DNA of 5,140 nt from the NCBI GenBank assembly GCA_030040115.1, contig JASHUH010000300.1:1-5140 (forward strand). The letters are read 5' to 3'. The translations under genes were made by a program, and so were the position numbers. The notes beneath the pieces are model-generated. The model was not told where the DNA came from, searched no databases, and saw only the letters and a program-made list of their open reading frames with translations. Within the stretch, counting starts at the first letter, position 1, and each line of letters starts with the position of its first letter. This DNA is from Acidobacteriaceae bacterium (lineage in GTDB: Bacteria; Acidobacteriota; Terriglobia; Terriglobales; Acidobacteriaceae). Shown one piece after another: positions 1-5,140 of this stretch.

Positions 1-852
1 GTTTATGACCACCAGGAAGGCAAAACCAAGGAAGAGTGCTTTGACGCTCTGCAAAAATCTCTCGCCAACGGATTCACCCATGTGCGAATTCAGCTAGGTG
101 GCTATGGCGGCGGCGGCTTTATCCCTGAGGGCCAAGGCGACCGCGCCGAGGGCGGCTTTCAGGGGCCGGCCTTTGACCAGGAGCAGTATGTGGATGCGAT
201 TCCTCCCTTGTTCGACTACCTGCGTGCGAAGGCGGAGTTCGGGCCGAAGCTGCTTCACGATGTGCACTCCCATTTAACGGGCATGAACGCGGTCGAACTG
301 GCGAGGCGCTTGGAGCCTTACCAGATGTTTTACGTCGAGGACATCCTTCCTCCCGAAGAACTGTCATACTATCGCAACATCCGGGAGATTTGCACCACGC
401 CCCAGGCGGTGGGCGAGGTGTTTACCCACCCCTTGGAGGTCATTCCGCTCGTCAAGGACCGCCTGATCGACTTCATTCGCAATCGGGTTGCCGCCACCGG
501 CGGCATCACTCCCATCCGGAAGCTCACCGCGCTGTGCGAACTTTGCGGCGTCAAAACAGCTTTTCAGGAGGGCGGAGAAAACGATCCCGTCAACCAGTTA
601 GCGGCCTATCATATCGATATTTCCAGCAGCGCCTTCGGGATCCAGGAAGAGAACCATTTTCCACCGATTGTGCACGATATGTTTCCCGGCATGGCTGAGA
701 TTCGCAAAGGTTATCTCTATGACAGCGGTAAACCTGGGCTCGGTCTCGATATCGATGAAGAGCTGGCTCGCAAGAATCCGCTGGGACCGATGCGGAATGG
801 GGGAGCCTATCCGACAGGCCGCACCATCGATGGAACGGTTTGGTACCCATAA
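1..852 (+). CDS. Enolase-superfamily sugar-acid dehydratase, ManD/RspA-like (5' partial)
   Basis: The frame is open from base 1 to a TAA at 850-852, giving 283 residues. The family is normally about 400 residues, so the N-terminal capping domain and start are outside the window. The C-terminal barrel is clear. The D-x-H motif (D87, H89 in window numbering), E113 in YVED and E139 in VGE are spaced 26 and 26, the same spacing I recall for the Mg ligands D210, E236 and E262 of mannonate dehydratase. R29 (VRIQ), R160 and E216 (FGIQE) also match conserved positions, and the PGLGLDIDEELA tail is typical. Family members dehydrate aldonic acids such as D-mannonate or D-gluconate to 2-keto-3-deoxy acids in the cytoplasm. 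Two departures stand out. The conserved His 50 residues after the third ligand is Gln189, and the loop after R29 that should hold the catalytic Tyr is short and Gly-rich. The superfamily is certain; the substrate and even the reaction are not. The neighbouring CE15 esterase hints at uronate metabolism. Confidence 0.9.
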   Translation, partial: VYDHQEGKTKEECFDALQKSLANGFTHVRIQLGGYGGGGFIPEGQGDRAEGGFQGPAFDQEQYVDAIPPLFDYLRAKAEFGPKLLHDVHSHLTGMNAVELARRLEPYQMFYVEDILPPEELSYYRNIREICTTPQAVGEVFTHPLEVIPLVKDRLIDFIRNRVAATGGITPIRKLTALCELCGVKTAFQEGGENDPVNQLAAYHIDISSSAFGIQEENHFPPIVHDMFPGMAEIRKGYLYDSGKPGLGLDIDEELARKNPLGPMRNGGAYPTGRTIDGTVWYP

Positions 853-951
853 TTAGTTTGTCGCCACGCAGATTTATCCAATCGCCCAGGCCTCGGAAAA
901 GGAGCCAGCCGCCCAGCGCCAATTTGCATGGTGCGAAAAGGCGGCGCCTGT

Positions 952-955
952 GGAG
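952..955 (+). promoter_or_regulatory. Ribosome binding site deciding the start of the small membrane protein
   Basis: GGAG lies five bases before the ATG at 961. The upstream in-frame ATG at 928 has no purine-rich stretch in front of it, so 961 is preferred. A third in-frame ATG at 991 follows AGGAAGG at 983-989, which is rather close, and it remains a possible start. Confidence 0.4.
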
Positions 956-960
956 CGACT

Positions 961-1266
961 ATGGCTCGTTATAAAGCTGGACAGGAAGGTATGGGAGGGC
1001 CGCTCACGACCGAACAGGTGATCCGGTGGTGGGAGTCGCGGCGGCGGCTCTATAACGTGGTGTTGCTCGCTATCGGAGTGGCGGCCATCGCGTGTATGGA
1101 GTGGCCGATGACGAAGGTGATCCCGATGCCTGAGGGTTTCGAGAGGCGCCGTTCACCCGGCTCTTCCCGCGGTCATGCGCGATTCGGGGATACGGATAAA
1201 AAGACGCTGAAACAGGATGCCGTGGTGGGGGCTGAAGGTCGGGAATCGCAGCCTTCGGACGCATAA
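961..1266 (+). CDS. Small single-helix membrane protein of unknown function, possibly truncated
   Basis: This is a 101-residue frame starting at the ATG behind GGAG; starting at 928 would give 112 residues. Near the N-terminus is LTTEQVIRWWESRRRLYN (residues 15-32), followed by one hydrophobic segment at about residues 33-49 that could span the membrane. The WWE-x-RR-x-x-YN lead-in resembles, from memory, a family of small multi-helix membrane proteins of unknown function. After the short VIPMPEG stretch the protein becomes basic, polar and low in complexity, with no second helix. That looks unlike the family and could mean a frameshift: another frame from 1143 reads EAPFTRLF, then stops at 1197-1199. 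It lies about 110 bases after the dehydratase and about 30 before the CE15 gene, so it may be co-transcribed with either. I cannot assign a function. It could be a real short protein or a decayed gene. Confidence 0.5.
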   Translation: MARYKAGQEGMGGPLTTEQVIRWWESRRRLYNVVLLAIGVAAIACMEWPMTKVIPMPEGFERRRSPGSSRGHARFGDTDKKTLKQDAVVGAEGRESQPSDA

Positions 1267-1283
1267 TGGAATCCTGGCTCAAG

Positions 1284-1288
1284 TGAGG
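1284..1288 (+). promoter_or_regulatory. Ribosome binding site of the CE15 gene
   Basis: TGAGG lies eight bases before the ATG at 1297 and five before the in-frame GTG at 1294. The ATG is preferred because of the codon and usable spacing, but either start gives the same signal peptide apart from one residue. Confidence 0.45.
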
Positions 1289-1296
1289 CTTCTGTG

Positions 1297-2793
1297 ATGG
1301 TAAAGTTCTCCGGTGTTCGGCCGATGGCTTCCTTCGCTGCAGCATGTCTCCTGCTCCCGGCCCATTTTTTCCTGTTCGCGGCGCAATCTGCACAGAGGCA
1401 GGGCGCGCCGCCGGGTCGCCGGGACGCCGCCAGTGGCGATCCAGTCCAGTTGACCGCGGCGCAGGATCGCGAGCGCATGCTGCGGCTGCTGGGCATCAGC
1501 GACTCCCGCATGCGCCCGCTTTCTTCCACCGATGCCAAAGCTCCCAACGCCGCCAATTACGATGAGGCCAAAGCGGATGCTTATTCCACGCTGCCGGACC
1601 CGCTCGTGCTGAACAACGGCCAGCCTGTCACCACGGCGGCGGCGTGGTGGACCGAACGTCGGCCGCAGATTGTTGCGGAGTTCGATCGCGAGATTTTCGG
1701 CTATGCGCCTCGCCATCTTCCAACGGTAACCTGGAGCGTGGTGAAGTCCACACCGGAACACGCTGACGGGATGGACGTGATCACGCAGCACATCGAGGGG
1801 CGCGTCGATAACTCGGTCGATCCGAAGATCCCTGTCCATATCGATCTGCTGCTGGTGACGCCGGCGCATGCTGCCGGACCCGTACCCGTCATCATGGAAC
1901 TGGCGTGGGACTCACAGTTTCAGACGGCGCTCGCCGGACCCGGGGCCGGAGCTCCGGACAAGTGGGGCGTTCCCTGGCAACCGGTGCTGCGGCGCGGATG
2001 GGCCTTTGCGATGCTCGATGCGATGAGCTATCAGGCCGACAACGGCTCGGGACTGACGGAAGGGATCATCGGACTGATGAACCATGGTCAACCGCGTGGA
2101 CGGTACGACTGGGGAGTGCTGAAAGCCTGGGCGTGGGGTGCCGGCCGGGCGCTCGAGTATTTCGAGACCGACAAGGCTGTCGATGCGAAGCAGGTGGGTC
2201 TGGAGGGTCACTCGCGGATGGGCAAAGCCGCTCTGGTCGCCATGGCCTGGGACCAGCGGTTTGCCGTCGTGTACAGCAGTTCCTCGGGCGAGGGTGGGGC
2301 CAAACTCTATCGCCATGAGTTTGGCGAGCCGCTCACCAGTCTAACTTCGGCATCGCTCTATCACTGGTTCGACGGCAACTTTCTGCGTTATGGCGGACCG
2401 AAGGACGCGGGCGATCTGCCCGTCGATGCCCATGAGCTGATTGCCCTCTGCGCGCCTCGCCCCGTGTTCATCGGAGGCGGTGCGGACGTTGGCGACGGTT
2501 ATGCCGATCCGAATGGCGACGCGTGGGCCGACACCAAAGGGATGTTTCTGGCGGAGGTCGCAGCCGGGCCGGTGTACCGGCTTTTGGGCGTGAAGGGTCT
2601 GGGAACCATGGTGTACCCTCCCGTGGGGACCACGCTGATGGAGGGAGATCTGGCCTTCCGACAACATCCATACGGCCATACCCCGCAGCCGAACTGGCCG
2701 TATTTCCTGGACTTCGCCGGCCATTATCTCCATGCGCCGGGCAGGTTCCGGCCAGCGGGGCGGCTGCCCGGGGTTGGGAATCGGATCCGATAA
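1297..2793 (+). CDS. Exported CE15 family esterase (glucuronoyl-esterase-like alpha/beta hydrolase)
   Basis: A 498-residue protein with a signal peptide: positive residues, then a hydrophobic core at about residues 10-28 ending near FAAQSAQ. It therefore acts in the periplasm or outside the cell. The nucleophile is Ser306 in GHSRMGK, the G-x-S-R-x-G-K form typical of CE15. Further family marks are SGEGGAKL (Glu332), LPVDAHELIALCAPRPVFI, WADTKG, and YGHTPQPNW carrying the likely catalytic His461. CE15 enzymes cleave the ester between 4-O-methyl-glucuronate on xylan and lignin alcohols. At the position 23 residues after the nucleophile, where fungal and some bacterial enzymes have the acid Glu, this protein has Ser329; Glu332, or an Asp in the 397-412 loop, may serve instead. 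The loop between PRPVFI and WADTKG is Asp-rich. Some relatives are labelled acetylxylan esterase, so family membership is firmer than substrate. No terminator is visible after the stop. Confidence 0.86.
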   Translation: MVKFSGVRPMASFAAACLLLPAHFFLFAAQSAQRQGAPPGRRDAASGDPVQLTAAQDRERMLRLLGISDSRMRPLSSTDAKAPNAANYDEAKADAYSTLPDPLVLNNGQPVTTAAAWWTERRPQIVAEFDREIFGYAPRHLPTVTWSVVKSTPEHADGMDVITQHIEGRVDNSVDPKIPVHIDLLLVTPAHAAGPVPVIMELAWDSQFQTALAGPGAGAPDKWGVPWQPVLRRGWAFAMLDAMSYQADNGSGLTEGIIGLMNHGQPRGRYDWGVLKAWAWGAGRALEYFETDKAVDAKQVGLEGHSRMGKAALVAMAWDQRFAVVYSSSSGEGGAKLYRHEFGEPLTSLTSASLYHWFDGNFLRYGGPKDAGDLPVDAHELIALCAPRPVFIGGGADVGDGYADPNGDAWADTKGMFLAEVAAGPVYRLLGVKGLGTMVYPPVGTTLMEGDLAFRQHPYGHTPQPNWPYFLDFAGHYLHAPGRFRPAGRLPGVGNRIR

Positions 2794-2880
2794 GCATCGG
2801 AGCCACCACACTTCCAGCGACCCACCGCGGCCGGAAATTCTACCGTCGAGCGCAGGGCAAAGCACTCTATGAAAGCGAGG

Positions 2881-2897
2881 GATAGACGATAGACGAT
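2881..2897 (+). repeat. Heptamer tandem repeat, about 2.4 copies
   Basis: GATAGAC occurs at 2881-2887 and 2888-2894, followed by GAT at 2895-2897. It is a short simple-sequence repeat about 90 bases after the CE15 stop. It may be slipped-strand expansion or part of a dispersed genomic repeat; one locus cannot tell which. Confidence 0.6.
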
Positions 2898-2938
2898 CAC
2901 CAGATACTGGGGTGCTGGCGTCAAAAGATATTTTTCAT

Positions 2939-2968
2939 TTCCAAGAACAGCCAAGAAAGGCTTACAAT
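2939..2968 (+). promoter_or_regulatory. Weak candidate promoter for the cytochrome/PQQ dehydrogenase operon
   Basis: TACAAT at 2963-2968 is a good sigma-70 type -10 box in an AT-rich patch of an otherwise GC-rich region. The best -35 is TTCCAA at 2939-2944 with an 18-base spacer, which matches TTGACA at only three of six positions. It would give a leader of about 260 bases before the cytochrome start. This is a pattern match only. Confidence 0.25.
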
Positions 2969-2978
2969 GATGCCGTTT

Positions 2979-3001
2979 TGGAGTTCAAAAAGGAAACTCC
3001 A
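2979..3001 (+). other. Short inverted repeat just after the candidate promoter
   Basis: TGGAGTT (2979-2985) pairs perfectly with AACTCCA (2995-3001) across a nine-base, purine-rich loop. If transcription starts near 2975, this hairpin would sit at the very 5' end of the mRNA, where it could stabilise the leader; it could also be a DNA operator. A seven-pair stem can arise by chance. It has no T-run and is not a terminator. Confidence 0.3.
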
Positions 3002-3219
3002 GATGATGGCTTCGCACTAAAGGGCGCCGCGGGGGGCCGATTGCGACTCAACGACGGCCTCGGCACGCGGCTGCGGCCCGAGGAGCCTATGAGCGCTTCC
3101 CCTGCTCCACAACGCCGACCCCAACAGCGAGACCTACTCGCCCACAACCCCATAACAAGAAATTCCCGTTAAGGTTGGAGAAAAACGGGGCAAGTCAACA
3201 GCGACTACCTGGGCCTGGA

Positions 3220-3226
3220 AGAGGAG
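3220..3226 (+). promoter_or_regulatory. Strong ribosome binding site supporting a TTG start
   Basis: AGAGGAG sits seven bases before TTG at 3234. The only nearby ATG (3242) is out of frame with the cytochrome. The TTG start also yields a complete signal peptide, so it decides the start. Confidence 0.65.
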
Positions 3227-3233
3227 TATAAGT

Positions 3234-4046
3234 TTGTATCGATGTCTCCCAGCCGCGAAACGAAGTAAGAAACTGCGGTACATCGTATCCGCCGTTCTGA
3301 CGGTTTGGCCTCTCGCGCCGCTTTCTGCGCAGGGCGGAAACACAAATCCGGATCCTCACGACGTTCGCGCGGGCTCTGAGATCTTTAACAGCATATGCAC
3401 CGTCTGTCACGGACAAGAGGGAAATCAGGTGCCGGGCGTGGACCTGGCGCACGGGACATTTCATTTCGCAAAGACCGATCAAGATCTAATCCATATCATC
3501 CGCAATGGCATTCCAGGAAGCGGCATGCCTGCAAACAATATGTCAGAAGCATCGGCGGCGGCTGTGGTTAGCTATCTACACCAAATGGCTGCCGATAACG
3601 CCGACAATACCATCACCAATGGGAATGCGGATCACGGGAGAGTTCTCTACCAGAGCCTGGGCTGTGCAAAGTGTCATCGCATTGGGGAGGTGGGTTCCCG
3701 GCTCGGCCCCGACCTCACCAACATCGGCAATCTCCGCCGCAGCGCCATTTTGGAGCGCAAACTGCTGGATCCGGCGAAAGATATCCGTCCGGAAAATCGC
3801 TTCGTAACAGTCGTCACCGAAAGCGGGCGCACGATCACCGGGAAGCTGATGAATCAGGATACGTTTACCGTTCTCCTGATGGATCCGTCGGAGACTTTGC
3901 TTTCCTTTAACCGGGCAGACCTCAAACAGGTCACTATCGAGGATAAGTCCACCATCATGCCGTCTTACCGGGATAAGTTGAGTAACCAGGATCTCTCCGA
4001 TCTTGTTACTTACCTGAAACAGCAGAAAGGTGCGCCAGTCCAATGA
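3234..4046 (+). CDS. Secreted di-heme cytochrome c with C-terminal TIGR02603-type heme-binding domain
   Basis: A 270-residue protein started by TTG. The signal peptide has a basic stretch (AKRSKKLR), a hydrophobic core and a likely cut after PLSAQ near residue 34, so it is periplasmic. The first class I cytochrome domain (about 40-122) has CTVCH at 55-59 and the axial Met98 in GSGMP. The second (about 133-266) has CAKCH at 144-148, GPDLTNIG, and Met242 in TIMPS. The roughly 98 residues between its CxxCH and Met include a beta-rich insert (VTVVTESGRTITGKL and following), the layout of the putative heme-binding domain TIGR02603 common in Planctomycetes, Verrucomicrobia and Acidobacteria. Its stop overlaps the start of the PQQ dehydrogenase gene, so it is very likely the electron acceptor of that enzyme, passing electrons on to the terminal oxidase. 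Both heme sites look intact. The partner role is inferred from position. Confidence 0.92.
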   Translation: MYRCLPAAKRSKKLRYIVSAVLTVWPLAPLSAQGGNTNPDPHDVRAGSEIFNSICTVCHGQEGNQVPGVDLAHGTFHFAKTDQDLIHIIRNGIPGSGMPANNMSEASAAAVVSYLHQMAADNADNTITNGNADHGRVLYQSLGCAKCHRIGEVGSRLGPDLTNIGNLRRSAILERKLLDPAKDIRPENRFVTVVTESGRTITGKLMNQDTFTVLLMDPSETLLSFNRADLKQVTIEDKSTIMPSYRDKLSNQDLSDLVTYLKQQKGAPVQ

Positions 4047-5140
4047 CGAAACTGCTAACGGCTCTGTTGTTTTGGTTTGTAACAGGTGTGAGCGTTCAGT
4101 TAAGGGCCCAGGTGACTTCGGACGATTTGCTCAACGCAGCAAATGAGCCGCAAAATTGGCTCACCTACTCCGGAACCTATATGAGCCAGCGATACAGCAC
4201 GTTGAGCCAGATCACTCCGGAGAACGTAAAAAACCTGTCGCTGGCATGGGTATGGCAAAACAGATCGCTCGAATTGTTCGAAGCGACGCCTCTGGTCGTG
4301 AATGGGGTTATGTATACGGTGCAGCCGCCCAACACCGTAGTCGCGCTGGACGCCAAGACCGGAAGGGTCTATTGGACCTATGAATATGATCCATCGCCCA
4401 ATTCGCGTGCGTGTTGTGGCTGGGTGAATCGCGGCTTGGCGATCCTCGGTAACACCCTCTACATGGGGACTCTTGATCAGCGGCTTTTGGCCATCGACGC
4501 CAAAACCGGTCATTTGCTCTGGTCATCTCAGCCTGAGGACGCCCCTTCGTTCGATCGGGGGTACTCCTATACGCTTGCTCCCCTCGTCGTGAAAGACAAA
4601 GTCATTGTGTCGTCAGCCGGCGGAGAATATGGCATCCGAGGCTATATCTCGGCATTTAACGCGAAGACCGGTAAGGAAGAATGGCGCTTCTATACCATCC
4701 CAGGGCCGGGAGAGCCCGGCCACGAAACCTGGGGTGGAGATTCATGGAAGTTAGGTGGTGGGTCGGGCTGGCTAACCGGATCCTACGACCCTGAAACGAA
4801 TCTCATATTTTGGGGAATAGGAAATCCGAGCCCCGACTGGAACGGTGACATTCGGCCAGGCGATAACCTGTATACGTGTTCGGTCGTAGCCCTGGATGCA
4901 GACACTGGAAAGCTCAAGTGGTACTTCCAGTTTTCACCGCACAACGAATTTGATTACGATTCAGTTCAGATCCCCGTGCTTGCCAACATCGACTGGAAAG
5001 GGAAGCCAAGAAAGGTGATGCTATGGGCGAATCGAAATGGCTTCTTTTATGTTCTGGACCGAGTTACTGGTCAATTCCTGCTCGGTAAGCCATTCGTCAA
5101 GGTCAACTGGGCGGATGGACTGGATGCAAAGGGACGGCCT
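4043..5140 (+). CDS. PQQ-dependent alcohol dehydrogenase, predicted lanthanide type (3' partial)
   Basis: The ATG at 4043 overlaps the cytochrome TGA (ATGA), implying coupled translation; 366 codons are open to the right edge, and the remaining part of the eight-bladed propeller is missing. The signal peptide has a hydrophobic core at residues 4-18 and a likely cut after LRA at about residue 22, so it is periplasmic. Propeller motifs of the type ALDAKTG...W recur near residues 100, 150, 207 and 285. Active-site residues are all visible: the vicinal Cys pair C124-C125, E195 in GGEYG, PQQ-stacking W243 in GGGSGW, metal ligand N261 in GNPSPDWN, the catalytic Asp304 and R331 in ANRNG. Asp306, two residues after the catalytic Asp, is the extra ligand that distinguishes XoxF/PedH-type lanthanide enzymes from calcium enzymes, which have Ala or Ser there. 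Family members oxidise primary alcohols or related compounds and pass electrons to a cytochrome c, here probably the upstream one. The substrate cannot be read from sequence. Confidence 0.95.
   Translation, partial: MTKLLTALLFWFVTGVSVQLRAQVTSDDLLNAANEPQNWLTYSGTYMSQRYSTLSQITPENVKNLSLAWVWQNRSLELFEATPLVVNGVMYTVQPPNTVVALDAKTGRVYWTYEYDPSPNSRACCGWVNRGLAILGNTLYMGTLDQRLLAIDAKTGHLLWSSQPEDAPSFDRGYSYTLAPLVVKDKVIVSSAGGEYGIRGYISAFNAKTGKEEWRFYTIPGPGEPGHETWGGDSWKLGGGSGWLTGSYDPETNLIFWGIGNPSPDWNGDIRPGDNLYTCSVVALDADTGKLKWYFQFSPHNEFDYDSVQIPVLANIDWKGKPRKVMLWANRNGFFYVLDRVTGQFLLGKPFVKVNWADGLDAKGRP

Larger units (their letters stand above)
2794..3233 (+). other. 440-base gap without a convincing gene
   Basis: This stretch separates the CE15 gene from the cytochrome gene. 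The longest forward frame (GTG at 2912 to 3172) has no ribosome binding site, an implausible composition and no family resemblance, and the opposite-strand frames look equally random. The region holds a heptamer tandem repeat, an AT-rich patch around 2923-2970 with a weak promoter candidate, a short hairpin, and a GC-rich segment at about 3020-3085. It probably contains the promoter and 5' leader of the cytochrome-dehydrogenase pair. Confidence 0.6.

Noticed and set aside
1279..1869. A 196-codon open frame on the minus strand
   Set aside because: It lies opposite the well-supported CE15 gene and is Arg/His-rich with no family features; such antisense frames are common in GC-rich DNA.
2341..2865. 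A 174-codon minus-strand frame over the end of the CE15 gene
   Set aside because: It shadows the conserved C-terminal part of CE15, and no start signal or domain was seen.
2881..2897. Heptamer repeat considered as a CRISPR or att-site remnant
   Set aside because: The units are adjacent with no spacers, are too short, and there is no integrase or cas gene in the window.
3058..3083. Inverted repeat CCTCGG / CCGAGG with a 14-base loop, considered as a terminator
   Set aside because: It has only six pairs and no following T-run, and it lies in a GC-rich stretch where such pairings are expected by chance.
2912..3172. An 86-codon forward open frame starting with GTG in the gap before the cytochrome gene
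   Set aside because: It has no ribosome binding site, its composition is Pro/Arg-rich and unlike a folded protein, and it shows no recognisable motif.
3576..4043. A 155-codon minus-strand frame opposite the cytochrome gene
   Set aside because: The forward strand encodes two intact heme motifs here, so the reverse frame is a shadow.

Overview
The window suggests a plant-polymer-degrading, aerobic Gram-negative bacterium, most likely an Acidobacteriota member close to the Solibacter/Bryobacter group. This is inferred from gene content and protein style: a CE15 esterase of a bacterial SGEGGAK type, a Planctomycetes/Acidobacteria-style heme-binding domain, and a PQQ dehydrogenase with a separate small cytochrome partner. 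No rRNA or marker gene is present to confirm it. All supportable genes lie on the + strand.

Layout. (1) 1-852 is the C-terminal two thirds of an enolase-superfamily sugar-acid dehydratase related to the ManD/RspA group, cut by the left edge. Its metal ligands are intact, but one conserved active-site His is Gln and the loop that carries the catalytic Tyr is remodelled. (2) 961-1266 is a small single-helix membrane protein, perhaps the remnant of a longer one. (3) 1297-2793 is a complete exported CE15 (glucuronoyl-esterase-like) alpha/beta hydrolase. (4) 2794-3233 is about 440 bases without a convincing gene. It holds a heptamer tandem repeat, a weak promoter candidate and a small hairpin. (5) 3234-4046 is a secreted di-heme cytochrome c with an unusual TTG start behind a strong ribosome binding site. 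(6) 4043-5140 is the first 366 codons of a periplasmic PQQ-dependent alcohol dehydrogenase. It overlaps the cytochrome gene by ATGA and runs off the right edge.

How the genes may work together. The left block fits uronic acid or hemicellulose use: an exported esterase that could free glucuronate esters, and a cytoplasmic acid-sugar dehydratase of the type found in hexuronate pathways. The right block is a separate periplasmic oxidation module, in which the quinoprotein oxidises an alcohol or sugar and the di-heme cytochrome takes the electrons. The dehydrogenase carries the Asp-x-Asp pair that marks lanthanide-dependent quinoproteins, which is the most testable observation here. The two blocks are probably different transcription units, since the right one is visibly lower in GC and is preceded by the long non-coding gap. 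I did not find a clearly new biological system. The candidates for novelty are the altered dehydratase active site, the altered CE15 acid position and the predicted lanthanide enzyme.
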